From: Marinobacter halodurans
GTDB taxonomy: Bacteria; Pseudomonadota; Gammaproteobacteria; Pseudomonadales; Oleiphilaceae
Length of the DNA: 64,000 bases
Assembly: GCF_004327985.1 (NCBI RefSeq)
Contig: NZ_SJDL01000013.1
Location: 1-64,000 of the forward strand
Direction: 5' to 3'
This document shows positions 36,137 through 46,470 of this stretch, piece after piece. The first letter of the stretch is position 1. Each line of letters starts with the position of its first letter. The notes beneath the pieces were generated by a model. It searched no databases. It had not been told where the DNA came from and saw nothing but the letters and a program-made list of their open reading frames with translations. The translations under genes were made by a program, and so were the position numbers.

Positions 36137-37351
36137 CTAACCCACCAGGTTACTCATATTGAGGATGGGCAGCATGATCGCCATCACAATGATCAGCACC
36201 ACACCGCCCATCACCAGCAGCATCAGCGGTTCGAACAGACCCACCAGCGTCTGGATCTTGGCCTGCAGGGTGTTCTCCTGCATGGAGGCGGTGCGTTCAA
36301 GCATGCTGTCCAGTTCGCCACTGGCCTCGCCGCTGGCAATCATATGCAACATCATCGGGGGAAAATAGCCCGTGGCATCCAGCGACTTGTGCAGGCTGGC
36401 CCCCTCACTCACCGATTGCGCCGCTTCCCTGAGACGCTGACGCAGGTAGTCGTTGGAGAGTACCTCGCCGGCGATGCGCATCGCCTCCACCAGCGGCACG
36501 CCACTGGTGGTCAGTATCGACAGCGTACTGGCATAGCGTGCGGTATTCACGCCTCGCGTCATACCGGAAATGCCCGGCATATGCAGGAGGTAACGATGGA
36601 AGCGCAGCCGGTTGGCCTCCTTGCGCAAAGCCATCCGGAACCCAAAAAACAGGGCGGCGAGGATAATGGCCAGGAAGATGCCGTATTGCATCAGGAAATC
36701 GGACATCACCAGCAGTCCGCGGGTCAGCACCGGCAATTCCTGACCCTGCTTGACGAAGACCGCGATGATATCGGGCACCACGTAAGTCAACAGGAAGACC
36801 ACGATGGACAGCGCCACCACGGTCAGGATGATCGGATAGATGGCCGCCAGCTGGATCTTCTGACGGGATTCCTGGCGGCTCTCGGTATAGTCCGCCAGCC
36901 GGTTCAACACCAGGTCCAGATGCCCGGCGTGCTCACCGGCGGCTACCGTGGAGCGGAACAGCCTTGGAAACGCCCGCGGAAACTCGCCCAGGCTGTCCGC
37001 CAGCGAGTGCCCTTCCATGACCTTGGAGCGGATGGCGATCATCATGCTCTTGATGCGCGGCTTCTCGGATTGCTGGGCCGCAGCGCCCAGCGCCTGTTCC
37101 ACCGGGATGCCCGACTGGATCAGGGTCGCAATCTGACGCGTGACCAGCGCCAGGTCCGACGCGCTCAGGCCCCGCCCCTTGCGACTCGAACCGCCACCCT
37201 TGGCCTCGCGCTCCGAAGCCGTTTCCACCGACAGGGGCGTGAGTTTGCGCTCGCGAAGCTGCTGCCGGACCGCCCTCGCACTGTCCGCCTCGAGAACGCC
37301 CTGTTTCTGTTTTCCCCGCGCGTCCAGCGCCTTGTAATTGAAAGCCGGCAT
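36137..37351 (-). CDS. gspF: type II secretion system inner membrane platform protein F
   Basis: This 404-residue polytopic protein has two repeated T2SF domains (about 70-195 and 272-395) and three transmembrane segments (near 170-190, 220-240 and 375-395). It begins MPAFNYKALDARGKQKQGVLEAD, the standard GspF start. LTRQIATLIQSGIPVEQALG and LMLLVMGGVVLIIVMAIMLPI are visible. It starts 7 bp after gspE. Confidence 0.93.
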   Translation of the reverse strand: MPAFNYKALDARGKQKQGVLEADSARAVRQQLRERKLTPLSVETASEREAKGGGSSRKGRGLSASDLALVTRQIATLIQSGIPVEQALGAAAQQSEKPRIKSMMIAIRSKVMEGHSLADSLGEFPRAFPRLFRSTVAAGEHAGHLDLVLNRLADYTESRQESRQKIQLAAIYPIILTVVALSIVVFLLTYVVPDIIAVFVKQGQELPVLTRGLLVMSDFLMQYGIFLAIILAALFFGFRMALRKEANRLRFHRYLLHMPGISGMTRGVNTARYASTLSILTTSGVPLVEAMRIAGEVLSNDYLRQRLREAAQSVSEGASLHKSLDATGYFPPMMLHMIASGEASGELDSMLERTASMQENTLQAKIQTLVGLFEPLMLLVMGGVVLIIVMAIMLPILNMSNLVG

Positions 37352-37358
37352 ACGCCCC

Positions 37359-38876
37359 TTAGCTCCGGTGCGTCACGCGCAGGACTTCTTCAACCGTCGT
37401 CTTGCCGGCCAGCACCTTGGCCACGCCATCGGCATGGATGCTGGGACCGTGCTGGCGAGCCACTTTCTCCAGCTCCAGTTCGCCGGCCTGACGATGGATC
37501 AGGGTACTCAGGTCCTCGTCGACGCGAACCACTTCGTAGATCCCCATTCGGCCGCGGTAGCCCAACTGGTTGCACTCGTTGCAGCCCACGGCACGATAGA
37601 TTTCCGTTGGATTTTCCGGATCCAGTTGCAGGAATTCGCAATGCTCGACCGATGGTGAGTAGGATTCCTTGCAATGCGGGCACAGGACCCGAACCAGTCG
37701 CTGGGCAACGATCCCAATCAGGCTGGAGGAAATCAGGAACGGCTCGATCCCCATATCGATCAGTCGGGCAATGGCGCCCACGGCTGTATTGGTGTGCAGG
37801 GTGGACAGCACCAGGTGGCCGGTCAAACTCGCCTGGACGGCGATCTCCGCCGTTTCCAGGTCCCGGATCTCACCGATCATCACCACGTCCGGATCCTGGC
37901 GCAGGATGGCCCGAAGGCCGCGGGCGAAGGTCATGTCGACTTTCGGGTTGACCTGGGTCTGACCGATACCGGACAGGTTGTACTCAATCGGGTCTTCGAC
38001 GGTCAGGATATTGCGGCTGCGATCGTTGATTTCCTGCAAAGCGCCATAAAGCGTGGTGGACTTACCGGAACCAGTCGGACCGGTAACCAGGATGATGCCG
38101 TAGGGCCGGAAGATCAGCTCACGCAGCACCTTGAAATCACGATCCGCCATACCAAGCGAGCCCAGGCGCAACCGACCCGCCTGCTTGTCCAGCAGACGCA
38201 GCACGATGCGTTCGCCATTGGAGGACGGCATGGTGGACACCCGCAGATCCACTTCGCGGCCGGCAACCCGCAGGGAGATCCGGCCGTCCTGGGGCACCCG
38301 TTTCTCGGCGATATCCAGCCTGGACATGACCTTGATGCGCGACACCAGCAGCGGCGCCAGCGCCCGCTTGGGCTCGACCACCTCCCGCAGGATGCCGTCA
38401 ACCCGGAAACGCACCACCAGCCGCTTCTCGTAGGTCTCGATGTGCACGTCCGAGGCATTGGCGTTGACCGCCTCGGTCAGGATGGCGTTGATCAGGCGGA
38501 TAATCGGCGCGTCGTCTTCCTGCTCCAGCAGGTCTTCAGTCTCCGGTACGGAGTCCGCCAGACTGGCCAGGTCCATATCGTCGCCGATGCCCTCGACCAT
38601 CTGCATGGCCTCGGTGGAATCGTTCTGGTAGGCGGCATTGAGGGCGTCGTCAAAATCTTCCGGCGCGATCGGCTCGAACTTCGCCCGGCCGCCGCTGACA
38701 CGGTTAGCCTCCGCCAGCGCCATGGGTGATGCCCCGGGCCGTACCAGGACCTTCACTGCGCCGCTGTCGCCCCGGGTCAGGATGACGCCGTGGCGTTTGG
38801 CGAAGGTAAAAGGCAGGCGCCCGATCGGGGCGTCCTGAGCCTGCATGTCGAGGTCTTGTTCCACGCTGGTTTTCAC
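37359..38876 (-). CDS. gspE: type II secretion system ATPase E
   Basis: This 505-residue cytoplasmic hexameric ATPase powers pseudopilus assembly. Walker A is GPTGSGKST (266-274), with Asp box, Walker B (DPDVVMIGEIRD) and His box (TGHLVLSTLHTN). A four-cysteine zinc motif, CPHC and CNEC around residues 400-445, marks the T2SS clade. The start is GTG at 38876 with aggaacag just ahead. It leads the gspEFGHIJKLM operon and is divergent from gspC across 358 bp. Confidence 0.93.
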   Translation of the reverse strand: MKTSVEQDLDMQAQDAPIGRLPFTFAKRHGVILTRGDSGAVKVLVRPGASPMALAEANRVSGGRAKFEPIAPEDFDDALNAAYQNDSTEAMQMVEGIGDDMDLASLADSVPETEDLLEQEDDAPIIRLINAILTEAVNANASDVHIETYEKRLVVRFRVDGILREVVEPKRALAPLLVSRIKVMSRLDIAEKRVPQDGRISLRVAGREVDLRVSTMPSSNGERIVLRLLDKQAGRLRLGSLGMADRDFKVLRELIFRPYGIILVTGPTGSGKSTTLYGALQEINDRSRNILTVEDPIEYNLSGIGQTQVNPKVDMTFARGLRAILRQDPDVVMIGEIRDLETAEIAVQASLTGHLVLSTLHTNTAVGAIARLIDMGIEPFLISSSLIGIVAQRLVRVLCPHCKESYSPSVEHCEFLQLDPENPTEIYRAVGCNECNQLGYRGRMGIYEVVRVDEDLSTLIHRQAGELELEKVARQHGPSIHADGVAKVLAGKTTVEEVLRVTHRS

Positions 38877-39234
38877 CTGTTCCTGTCACCGAAGAAGGCA
38901 AAGGCTATCATAGCTCGCCCGGGAGTATGTGGTCTCTGACGAGTTATCGGGAAATTTGGGACATCCGTCAAGCACGTCACGGTTCTAATATCTTATTTTT
39001 GCATAATTTTCAGTCGAATATGACAATTCCGGCGCCTATAATCCACTGGCACCAACTCGCGCTGAGTATTTACCGGCTGTTTGTCTAAACTGTTACAGTG
39101 CAGTCGGCCACCGCAGCATCCTTGCGGAAACCGGGCCCGTCGCCAACCCCGGATTGGCCGGGAGTATCCGGGATTGGACCGTATCCAGGGACGGTAATTC
39201 CGCTACGCTATCATTCAGGAGATCAGGGCTACCC
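38877..39234. promoter_or_regulatory. gspE/gspC divergent promoter region
   Basis: This 358-bp space is AT-rich in its middle (38985-39045). A perfect -10 hexamer TATAAT lies at 39037-39042 on the plus strand, about 190 bp ahead of gspC, with only a poor -35 match. No gene is supported here, since a frame starting with TTG at 39154 merely extends gspC. Confidence 0.45.
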
Positions 39235-39894
39235 ATGACCGGCATCTATTCCCGACTACCCCAGATTACCGCCCTGTTACTGGTGGTGGCCATGATTGCC
39301 TCGCTGGGCTGGCAGGGGTGGCGATTCTACCAGGCCGAGCAGGCGCGACAGGCCGGGAGCAGTGCCGTCGTGGCCCGGCAGGCACCGGCAGACAACGCCG
39401 GGAAGCCGGATGTCGACCTGTCGGCCATCGATCTCTTTGGGAAAGCCGGCGCCCAGGCCGCACAGCAGCCGCAATCAACCGAGAACCTGCCGGAAACCAA
39501 CCTGCGCCTCTATCTCCGCGGGGTGATGGCCGGCGATGAAAACAGCGGTGCCAGCGCCCTGATCGAGGATGCCAACAACGATACCGAGGCCTATCTGATC
39601 GGCGACGACCTGCCTGGCAACGCGACGCTGCGCTCGGTCTACCCCAACCGGGTCATTATCGAGCGCAGCGGCAAGCTGGAGAACCTTTATTTCCCCGAAA
39701 CCGCAGACAGCGGTATCGACCTGAGTAACGGCAGCGAAGGCCAGACACCGGAAAGCACCCCGGCGGACGTCCGGCCCCAGCCGCGTGCCGTACAGCCTCC
39801 CGGTTCTGCGCCGGCGGTAACCAGCGACAGACGGGAAGAGATTCGTCGCCGACTGGAGGCTCTCCGGGAGCGATTGCGTCAGAACAGCAACTGA
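39235..39894 (+). CDS. gspC: type II secretion system protein C
   Basis: This 219-residue inner-membrane protein has one transmembrane helix (about 10-28, ITALLLVVAMIASLGW) and a periplasmic homology region (residues about 85-155, LRLYLRGVMAGDENSGASALI, RSVYPNRVIIERSGKLENLYFP). It ends in a basic helix without a PDZ domain. GspC links the platform to the GspD secretin. The ATG at 39235 has aggagatcaggg upstream. It is divergent from gspE-M and followed by a protease gene instead of gspD. Confidence 0.85.
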   Translation: MTGIYSRLPQITALLLVVAMIASLGWQGWRFYQAEQARQAGSSAVVARQAPADNAGKPDVDLSAIDLFGKAGAQAAQQPQSTENLPETNLRLYLRGVMAGDENSGASALIEDANNDTEAYLIGDDLPGNATLRSVYPNRVIIERSGKLENLYFPETADSGIDLSNGSEGQTPESTPADVRPQPRAVQPPGSAPAVTSDRREEIRRRLEALRERLRQNSN

Positions 39895-39902
39895 GGCCAT
39901 GG

Positions 39903-40565
39903 ATGAGTCCGACGCGCATCAGGCAGGGATTCCGAATCTGTGCCCTGGCCCTGTCATTGACGGTCACCGTCGTCATTGGCATCGAGCTGAGCTCGCGTCT
40001 GCTTGACTATGTACAGAGCGAATTCGGCGACGCCGCCCGGCAACGCCTCGTGCAGTGGCAGGAACTGCAGAAGCTGGCCAGCCACGCCCCCGTCCGCCGC
40101 CAGCTCCGGCTGGTCAACTCGTTCTTCAACCAGGTCCATTTCGTTAACGACCTCGAGCACTGGGGAGAGGAGGACTACTGGGCCACCCCGGTCGAACTGC
40201 TCGCCACGGACGGCGGCGACTGTGAGGATTTCTCCATCGCCAAGTACCTCACCCTGCGCGCGCTGGGCGTCCCCGACGACCAGTTGCGCATCACCTACGT
40301 CAAAGCGCTGGAACTCAACCAGGCCCACATGGTGCTGGCCTGGTACAAGACGCCGGACGCCGACCCACTGATCCTCGACAACCTGATCAACGAAATCCGC
40401 CCCGCCTCCGAGCGCGATGACCTGGAACCGGTCTACAGTTTCAACGGCGAGGGGTTGTGGCTCCAGAAAAAAGGCGGCGGTGTGGACTCCAAACGCATCG
40501 GCAATGCCGACAAGCTGAAGAACTGGACCGACCTGAACAATCGCCTGATCGATTCGCTCCGATAG
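39903..40565 (+). CDS. bacterial transglutaminase-like cysteine protease (LapG-like)
   Basis: This 220-residue protein has an N-terminal signal or anchor (ICALALSLTVTVVIGIEL) and a BTLCP (DUF920) domain. The catalytic triad is evident: Cys107 in DGGDCEDFSIAKY, His142 in NQAHMVLAW and Asp159 in ILDN. LapG enzymes release large adhesins from the cell surface when c-di-GMP falls. No LapD partner (GGDEF/EAL) or adhesin is in the window. It lies 8 bp after gspC and is probably co-transcribed with it. Confidence 0.85.
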   Translation: MSPTRIRQGFRICALALSLTVTVVIGIELSSRLLDYVQSEFGDAARQRLVQWQELQKLASHAPVRRQLRLVNSFFNQVHFVNDLEHWGEEDYWATPVELLATDGGDCEDFSIAKYLTLRALGVPDDQLRITYVKALELNQAHMVLAWYKTPDADPLILDNLINEIRPASERDDLEPVYSFNGEGLWLQKKGGGVDSKRIGNADKLKNWTDLNNRLIDSLR

Positions 40566-40621
40566 CCGACGGGCACCAGGACCGTCATCGGGAGTTGACA
40601 GCTTATAGCGACGGAATTACC

Positions 40622-40637
40622 TTTACGTTAACGTCAA
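40622..40637. promoter_or_regulatory. LiuR box upstream of liuR
   Basis: TTTACGTTAACGTCAA contains the palindrome ACGTTAACGT (40625-40634), matching the LiuR motif TTGACGTTAACGTAAA and the second copy at 42827-42844. A good -35 element TTGACA lies at 40595-40600. It implies autoregulation of liuR. Confidence 0.75.
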
Positions 40638-40652
40638 CGTGAGCAAGTCAAT

Positions 40653-41048
40653 ATGAGCGACCTGAACGTCAAGCAAACCCACACCATCAGCGACCTGGCC
40701 CGGGAATTCGGCATCACCACCCGGACCATCCGCTTCTATGAGGAGGCCGGCATGATTACGCCGGAACGCGACGGCCAGACACGAATCTATACTGATCAGG
40801 ACCGGGTGAAACTGAAGCTTATCCTGCGTGGCAAGCGCCTTGGATTCAGCCTGGCGGAGAGCCGTGAACTGATCGAGATGTACGATCCCTCATCCGACAA
40901 TACTCATCAGCTCAATGCGTTACAACGGAAAATTAATGAGCGACGTGAAGCCCTTAAGCAGCAGCTTGCGGACATCGAGATCATGCAGAAAGAACTCGAC
41001 GACGCCGAGGCCCGGTGCCAGGCCGCCATGGCGGCGCTGAACCGTTAG
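40653..41048 (+). CDS. liuR: MerR-family regulator of branched-chain/leucine catabolism
   Basis: This 131-residue protein has an N-terminal MerR winged helix ([32 protein letters not shown]) and a C-terminal coiled coil (about 80-125) without metal-binding cysteines except Cys122. It matches LiuR, the regulator of leucine and isovalerate degradation in gammaproteobacteria. LiuR boxes lie in its own promoter and ahead of liuA. Isovaleryl-CoA or a related thioester is the probable effector by analogy. Confidence 0.9.
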   Translation: MSDLNVKQTHTISDLAREFGITTRTIRFYEEAGMITPERDGQTRIYTDQDRVKLKLILRGKRLGFSLAESRELIEMYDPSSDNTHQLNALQRKINERREALKQQLADIEIMQKELDDAEARCQAAMAALNR

Positions 41049-41104
41049 CCTGTTCGCGTCCCGGGTCGGACACACCACAACAAAGACAAGATTTCAGGTG
41101 GGTT

Positions 41105-42790
41105 ATGACGATGCAGAAGAGCTATGTCAGCGGGGTCAGTGAAACGCCCCTGCTGGGTATGACCATCGGTGAGAAGTTTGACGAAACGGCCGGCCGTTTT
41201 CCGGATACGGATGCCCTGGTTGTTCATCATCAGGACCGCCGCTACACCTATCGTGAACTACAGGCCGTCGTCAACGAATGCGCCCGCGCCCTGATGGCCC
41301 TGGGTGTCCAGAAGGGTGATCGCGTTGGCATCTGGTCCCCCAACAACGCCGAATGGTGCATCACACAGTTTGCCACCGCCCAGATCGGCGCCATCCTGGT
41401 GAACATCAATCCCAGTTACCGCGTGCATGAAGTTCAATATGCACTCAAGCATTCCGGCACGTCTGTACTCATCCTGCAGGGTCAGTTCAAGACGTCGGAT
41501 TACGTGAGCATGATGACCGAACTGGTGCCTGCCCTGAACGACGCCCGCCAGGAACGCATCCGGAGCGAGACACTGCCCGACCTGAAACAGGTCATCTGTC
41601 TCGACGCCAGCCACAGGGCACCGGGCATGTGGCACTGGGACGACGTGATTGCCCTGGCACCGCAGACCCCGGACGCGGACTACCGGGCACGCCAGGCCCA
41701 ACTCCAGTTCGACGACCCGATCAACATCCAGTACACCTCCGGCACCACCGGTGCGCCCAAGGGCGCCACCCTCTCCCATCACAACATTCTCAACAACGGG
41801 CTGTTCGTTGCCCGGCGAATGAACTTCACCGAGAACGACCGGCTGGTGATCCCGGTCCCGCTCTATCACTGCTTTGGTATGGTCATGGGCAACCTCGGCT
41901 GCATCACCCACGGCGCCACCATGATCTATCCCAGCGAGGGCTTCGAACCGGCGGCGGCCTTGCGCGCGGTCCAGAGAGAGAGGGCCACCGCGCTGTACGG
42001 CGTACCGACCATGTTCATCGCCGAACTGGAGCATCCCGAATTCGACAGCTTCGACCTCTCCACCCTGCGCACCGGCATCATGGCCGGCTCCAACTGCCCG
42101 GCGGAGATCATGCGCAAGGTGATCGAGCAGATGCACATGACGGATGTCACCATCTGCTACGGCATGACCGAAACCAGCCCGGTGAGCCTGCAGACCGAGC
42201 CCGACGCACCGCTGGACAAGCGGGTGACCACCGTGGGCACAATCCACCCGCACCTGGAAATCAAGATTGTCGATCCGGCCACCGGCGACCTGGTCCCACG
42301 CGGCGAGAAAGGCGAACTCTGCACCCGCGGCTACAGCGTCATGCTGGGCTACTGGAACAACGAGGAAGCCACCCGCAAGTCCATCGACGTCACCCGCTGG
42401 ATGCACACCGGCGACCTGGCCACCATGGATGAAGACGGCTATGTCGCGATCACCGGCCGCATCAAGGACCTGATCATCCGCGGCGGCGAGAACATCTACC
42501 CGCGCGAGATCGAGGAATTCCTCTACACCCACGACGCCATTTCCGACGCCCAGGTGATCGGTATCCCCGACGGGAAGTTCGGCGAGGAAGTCATGGCGTG
42601 GATCAAGCTGGCCGAGGGCAAGCAGGCGACAGAAGACGAGATCCGCGAATTCTGCAAGGGCAAGATCGCCCACTACAAGGTGCCCAAATACATCAAGCTG
42701 GTGGACGAGTTCCCCATGACCGTCACCGGCAAGATCCAGAAGTTCCGGATGCGGGAAATCAGCATCGATGAATTGAACCTCGGCGGCTGA
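41105..42790 (+). CDS. AMP-forming acyl-CoA synthetase of the liu cluster
   Basis: This 561-residue ANL-superfamily enzyme activates a carboxylic acid with ATP and CoA. Motifs are the P-loop [45 protein letters not shown] and [22 protein letters not shown], with the catalytic lysine in [14 protein letters not shown]. The chosen ATG at 41105 follows caggtgggtt; the frame is open further upstream. Between liuR and liuA it probably forms isovaleryl-CoA or another short branched acyl-CoA, but fatty acids cannot be excluded. Confidence 0.87.
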   Translation: MTMQKSYVSGVSETPLLGMTIGEKFDETAGRFPDTDALVVHHQDRRYTYRELQAVVNECARALMALGVQKGDRVGIWSPNNAEWCITQFATAQIGAILVNINPSYRVHEVQYALKHSGTSVLILQGQFKTSDYVSMMTELVPALNDARQERIRSETLPDLKQVICLDASHRAPGMWHWDDVIALAPQTPDADYRARQAQLQFDDPINIQYTSGTTGAPKGATLSHHNILNNGLFVARRMNFTENDRLVIPVPLYHCFGMVMGNLGCITHGATMIYPSEGFEPAAALRAVQRERATALYGVPTMFIAELEHPEFDSFDLSTLRTGIMAGSNCPAEIMRKVIEQMHMTDVTICYGMTETSPVSLQTEPDAPLDKRVTTVGTIHPHLEIKIVDPATGDLVPRGEKGELCTRGYSVMLGYWNNEEATRKSIDVTRWMHTGDLATMDEDGYVAITGRIKDLIIRGGENIYPREIEEFLYTHDAISDAQVIGIPDGKFGEEVMAWIKLAEGKQATEDEIREFCKGKIAHYKVPKYIKLVDEFPMTVTGKIQKFRMREISIDELNLGG

Positions 42791-42826
42791 ACCGGGGCGG
42801 TCGTCGAGATCGTCCTCGCCCCGAAG

Positions 42827-42844
42827 TTGACGTTAACGTAAACG
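42827..42844. promoter_or_regulatory. LiuR box upstream of liuA
   Basis: TTGACGTTAACGTAAACG includes the perfect palindrome ACGTTAACGT (42830-42839) and sits 33 bp before the liuA ATG. It matches the known LiuR consensus and the copy ahead of liuR, which supports a separate liuABCDE promoter inside the cluster. Confidence 0.85.
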
Positions 42845-42876
42845 ATAGATTATTACCGGCAGGAGTCAGAACCCTC

Positions 42877-44046
42877 ATGAAAAGCCAGTACACCTCCCTC
42901 AACTTTGGCCTCGGCGAGACCGTCGACATGCTCCGGGACCAGGTCAACCAGTTCGCCAGCGACCGCATCGCCCCCCGGGCGGCCGATGTGGACCGGGACA
43001 ACCTGTTCCCCAACGAACTCTGGCCGCAGCTCGGCGAGATGGGCCTGCTCGGCATGACCGTCAGCGAGGAGTATGGCGGCAGCGGCATGGGCTACCTCGC
43101 CCACACCGTGGCCATGGAAGAAATCAGCCGCGCCTCGGCCAGCATCGGCCTGAGCTACGGCGCCCACTCCAACCTGTGTGTAAACCAGATCTTCCGCAAC
43201 GGTAACGACGAGCAGAAAGCCAGGTACCTGCCCAAACTGGTCAGCGGTGAGCACATCGGTGCCCTCGCCATGAGCGAACCCAACGCCGGCTCCGACGTGG
43301 TGAGCATGAAACTGCGCGCCGACAAGAAGGGCGACCGCTACATCCTCAACGGCAGCAAGATGTGGATCACCAACGGGCCGGATGCGAACACCTACGTGAT
43401 CTACGCCAAGACCGACACCGCCAAGGGCCCCCACGGCATCACCGCGTTCATAGTCGAACGCGACTGGAAAGGCTTCTCCCGCGGCCAGAAACTGGACAAG
43501 CTGGGTATGCGCGGCTCCAACACCTGCGAGCTGATCTTCGAGGACGTGGAAGTCCCGGAGGAAAACATCCTCGGCCAGGAGAACGGCGGCGTGCGCGTGC
43601 TGATGTCCGGCCTCGACTACGAGCGCGTGGTGCTGTCCGGCGGTCCCATCGGCATCATGCAGGCCTGCCTGGACAACGTGGTGCCCTACGTCCACGAGCG
43701 TAAGCAGTTTGACCAGCCGATCGGCGAGTTCCAACTGATCCAGGGCAAACTGGCGGACATGTACACTGAACTGGCCGCGTGCCGCGCGTATCTCTACGCC
43801 GTCGCCCAAGCCTGCGACCGGGGCGAGACCACCCGCAAGGATGCCGCCGGCGTCATCCTCTACACGTCGGAGCGAGCCACCAAGATGGCGCTGGAAGCCA
43901 TCCAGATCCTCGGCGGCAACGGCTACATCAACGAATTCCCCACCGGCCGCCTGCTGCGGGACGCCAAGCTCTACGAGATCGGTGCCGGCACCCAGGAAAT
44001 CCGCCGCATGCTGATTGGTCGCGAACTGTTCAACGAGTCACGGTAA
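42877..44046 (+). CDS. liuA: isovaleryl-CoA dehydrogenase
   Basis: This 389-residue acyl-CoA dehydrogenase converts isovaleryl-CoA to 3-methylcrotonyl-CoA, passing electrons to ETF. The catalytic base is in the isovaleryl-CoA dehydrogenase-specific position, Glu249 in [16 protein letters not shown], rather than near the C-terminus. FAD motifs [16 protein letters not shown] and [12 protein letters not shown] are present. A ribosome binding site (caggagtcag) precedes the ATG. ETF and ETF-QO genes lie 14 kb downstream in this window. Confidence 0.94.
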   Translation: MKSQYTSLNFGLGETVDMLRDQVNQFASDRIAPRAADVDRDNLFPNELWPQLGEMGLLGMTVSEEYGGSGMGYLAHTVAMEEISRASASIGLSYGAHSNLCVNQIFRNGNDEQKARYLPKLVSGEHIGALAMSEPNAGSDVVSMKLRADKKGDRYILNGSKMWITNGPDANTYVIYAKTDTAKGPHGITAFIVERDWKGFSRGQKLDKLGMRGSNTCELIFEDVEVPEENILGQENGGVRVLMSGLDYERVVLSGGPIGIMQACLDNVVPYVHERKQFDQPIGEFQLIQGKLADMYTELAACRAYLYAVAQACDRGETTRKDAAGVILYTSERATKMALEAIQILGGNGYINEFPTGRLLRDAKLYEIGAGTQEIRRMLIGRELFNESR

Positions 44047-44053
44047 GGTTCCC

Positions 44054-45661
44054 ATGGCTATCCTTCATTCCAAGATCCAGACCGAATCGCCGGAGTTCGG
44101 TGAGCGTCAGGCCGCGATGCAGGCGCTCTGCGACGAACGCCGCGAGCGCCACGACACCATTGCCAAGGGCGGCGGCGAACAGGCCCAGAAGCGGCACACC
44201 GACCGCGGCAAGATGCTGCCCCGCGAGCGCATCCATCGGCTGCTGGACCCCGGCTCCCCGTTCCTCGAAATCGGTGCCTTCGCCGCGGACGACGTCTACG
44301 GCGAGGACGTTCCTGCTGCGGGCGTGATCGCCGGGATCGGCCAGGTCCACGGCATCGAGTGCATGATCGTCGCCAACGACTCCACCGTGAAAGGCGGCAC
44401 CTACTACCCGCTGACGGTCAAGAAGCACATCCGCGCACAGACCATCGCCGAGGAGAACCACCTGCCCTGCATCTACCTGGTGGATTCCGGCGGCGCCAAC
44501 CTGCCCCGGCAGGATGAGGTGTTCCCGGACCAGGAAGACTTCGGCCACATCTTCTACCGCCAGGCCAACATGTCCGCCAAGGGCATCGCGCAGATTGCCG
44601 TGGTGATGGGCCTGTGCACCGCCGGCGGCGCCTATGTGCCGGCCATGGCGGATGAGAGCATCATGGTGCGCGAACAGAGTTCGATCTTCCTCGCGGGCCC
44701 GCCGCTGGTCAAAGCCGCTACGGGCGAGACCGTCAGCGCTGAGGAACTCGGTGGCGCGGATGTGCACACCGGCATTTCCGGCGTGGCGGATCACTACGCC
44801 AACACCGAGGCGGAAGCGCTCGAGCGCGCCCGCCAGTGCATTGCCAACCTCAACTTCCGCCGACCGGAAACCGTCCGCCTGCGCGAGCCGGCGGAGCCGC
44901 TGTATTCACCGGAAGAGCTCTATGGCGTGGTCCCCAGCGACCTGAAAACGCCCTACGACGTCCACGAAGTCATCGCCCGTCTGGTGGACGGCTCCGAGTT
45001 CGACGAATTCAAGGCCCGCTACGGCAGCACGCTGGTGTGCGGCTTCGCCCACCTCTACGGCATGCCGGTGGGCATCATCGCCAACAACGGCATCCTGTTC
45101 TCCGAGTCCGCCCAGAAAGGCGCGCACTTCGTGGAACTCTGCTGCCAGCGCGGTATTCCCTTGATATTCCTGCAGAACATCACCGGCTTCATGGTGGGCA
45201 AGCAGGCTGAACATGACGGCATCGCCAAGCACGGCGCCAAGCTGGTCACCGCGGTGGCTTGTGCCCGGGTGCCCAAACTGACCGTCATCATCGGTGGCAG
45301 CTTCGGCGCCGGTAACTACGGCATGTGCGGACGGGCCTACAAGCCCCGCTTCCTGTGGATGTGGCCTAACGCCCGCATCGCGGTCATGGGCGGTGAACAG
45401 GCCGCCGGCGTGCTGGCCGACGTCAAGCGGGCCGGCAAGGAACGGCGTGGCGAGAGCTGGAGCGAGGACGAGGAGAAGGCGTTCAAGCAGCCGATCATCG
45501 ACCAGTTCGAACACCAGTCGAGCCCCTACTACGCCAGCGCGCGCCTATGGGACGACGGCGTGATCGATCCGGCCGATACCCGCCGGGTGCTGGGCCTGAG
45601 CCTGTCCGCGGCCCTCAATGCGCCGCCCGAAGACACCCGCTTCGGCCTCTTCCGGATGTAA
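44054..45661 (+). CDS. liuB: 3-methylcrotonyl-CoA carboxylase carboxyltransferase (beta) subunit
   Basis: This 535-residue carboxyltransferase has an N-lobe with [18 protein letters not shown] and a C-lobe with [40 protein letters not shown], both characteristic of MCC beta. It moves the carboxyl group from biotin on LiuD to 3-methylcrotonyl-CoA. The ATG at 44054 begins [15 protein letters not shown], the usual N-terminus, 7 bp after liuA. Confidence 0.94.
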   Translation: MAILHSKIQTESPEFGERQAAMQALCDERRERHDTIAKGGGEQAQKRHTDRGKMLPRERIHRLLDPGSPFLEIGAFAADDVYGEDVPAAGVIAGIGQVHGIECMIVANDSTVKGGTYYPLTVKKHIRAQTIAEENHLPCIYLVDSGGANLPRQDEVFPDQEDFGHIFYRQANMSAKGIAQIAVVMGLCTAGGAYVPAMADESIMVREQSSIFLAGPPLVKAATGETVSAEELGGADVHTGISGVADHYANTEAEALERARQCIANLNFRRPETVRLREPAEPLYSPEELYGVVPSDLKTPYDVHEVIARLVDGSEFDEFKARYGSTLVCGFAHLYGMPVGIIANNGILFSESAQKGAHFVELCCQRGIPLIFLQNITGFMVGKQAEHDGIAKHGAKLVTAVACARVPKLTVIIGGSFGAGNYGMCGRAYKPRFLWMWPNARIAVMGGEQAAGVLADVKRAGKERRGESWSEDEEKAFKQPIIDQFEHQSSPYYASARLWDDGVIDPADTRRVLGLSLSAALNAPPEDTRFGLFRM

Positions 45662-45674
45662 CCAGGAGATCACC

Positions 45675-46466
45675 ATGACTGAACAGGCTGTACGCACTGA
45701 AACCGACGGTCGCGGGGTCACCCGGATTACCCTGGCGCGGCCGAACAAACGCAATGCCTTCAACGACAGCGTGATGCGCGACCTGCGGGCTGCGCTGATC
45801 GCAGCCGGCGACGATCCTTCATGCCGGGTGGTGGTCCTGCAGGGTGACGGCAAGCATTTCTCCGCCGGCGCCGACCTGAACTACATGCAGCAGACCGCCG
45901 AGCTGAGCCATGAGGCCAACGTCGACGACGCGCTGGCCCTGGCCGGCCTGATGCAGACCCTCGACCGGCTTCCCAAGCCGACCATCGCCCGTGTCCAGGG
46001 CGCGGCCTTCGGTGGCGCACTGGGGCTGATCTGCGCCTGCGACATCGCCATTGCCACCGACAACGCCCGCTTCTGCCTGAGCGAGGCGCGTCTGGGGCTT
46101 GCTCCGGCGGCGATCGGCCCCTACGTGGTCCGCGCCATCGGCCCGCGTCAGGCGCGTCGCTACTTCCTCACCACCGAGGAAATCCCCGCGGACGACGCCA
46201 AGCAACTGGGCATCGTCCATGAAGTGGTCGCTGCCGACGACATCGATGAAACCATCAACACGCTGGCCGAACGGCTTCTGCGCAACGGGCCCGTTGCCCT
46301 CGACGCCTGCAAGTCCCTGGTGGCCCGTACCCAGATGGACGGGCCGGACGATGCGCTGATCCGCTACACCGCCGAACTGATTGCCGGCCTGCGCACCGGT
46401 GACGAGGGGCAGGAAGGCCTGCGCGCTTTCCTGGAAAAACGCCAACCCGCCTGGATCCGGGAGTAA
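45675..46466 (+). CDS. liuC: 3-methylglutaconyl-CoA hydratase
   Basis: This 263-residue enoyl-CoA hydratase family enzyme has oxyanion-hole segments GKHFSAGADLNYMQ and GAAFGGALGLICACDIAIA, and catalytic-region FCLSEARLGLAPAAIGPYV. It hydrates 3-methylglutaconyl-CoA to HMG-CoA in leucine breakdown. The ATG at 45675 is preceded by accaggagatcacc; the frame also opens inside liuB. Confidence 0.92.
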   Translation: MTEQAVRTETDGRGVTRITLARPNKRNAFNDSVMRDLRAALIAAGDDPSCRVVVLQGDGKHFSAGADLNYMQQTAELSHEANVDDALALAGLMQTLDRLPKPTIARVQGAAFGGALGLICACDIAIATDNARFCLSEARLGLAPAAIGPYVVRAIGPRQARRYFLTTEEIPADDAKQLGIVHEVVAADDIDETINTLAERLLRNGPVALDACKSLVARTQMDGPDDALIRYTAELIAGLRTGDEGQEGLRAFLEKRQPAWIRE

Positions 46467-46470
46467 TCCG

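Noticed and set aside
35045-37951. 968-codon plus-strand frame opposite gspE-H
   Set aside because: Low-complexity His/Gln/Arg-rich product across conserved type II secretion genes on the other strand; no ribosome binding site and no domain.
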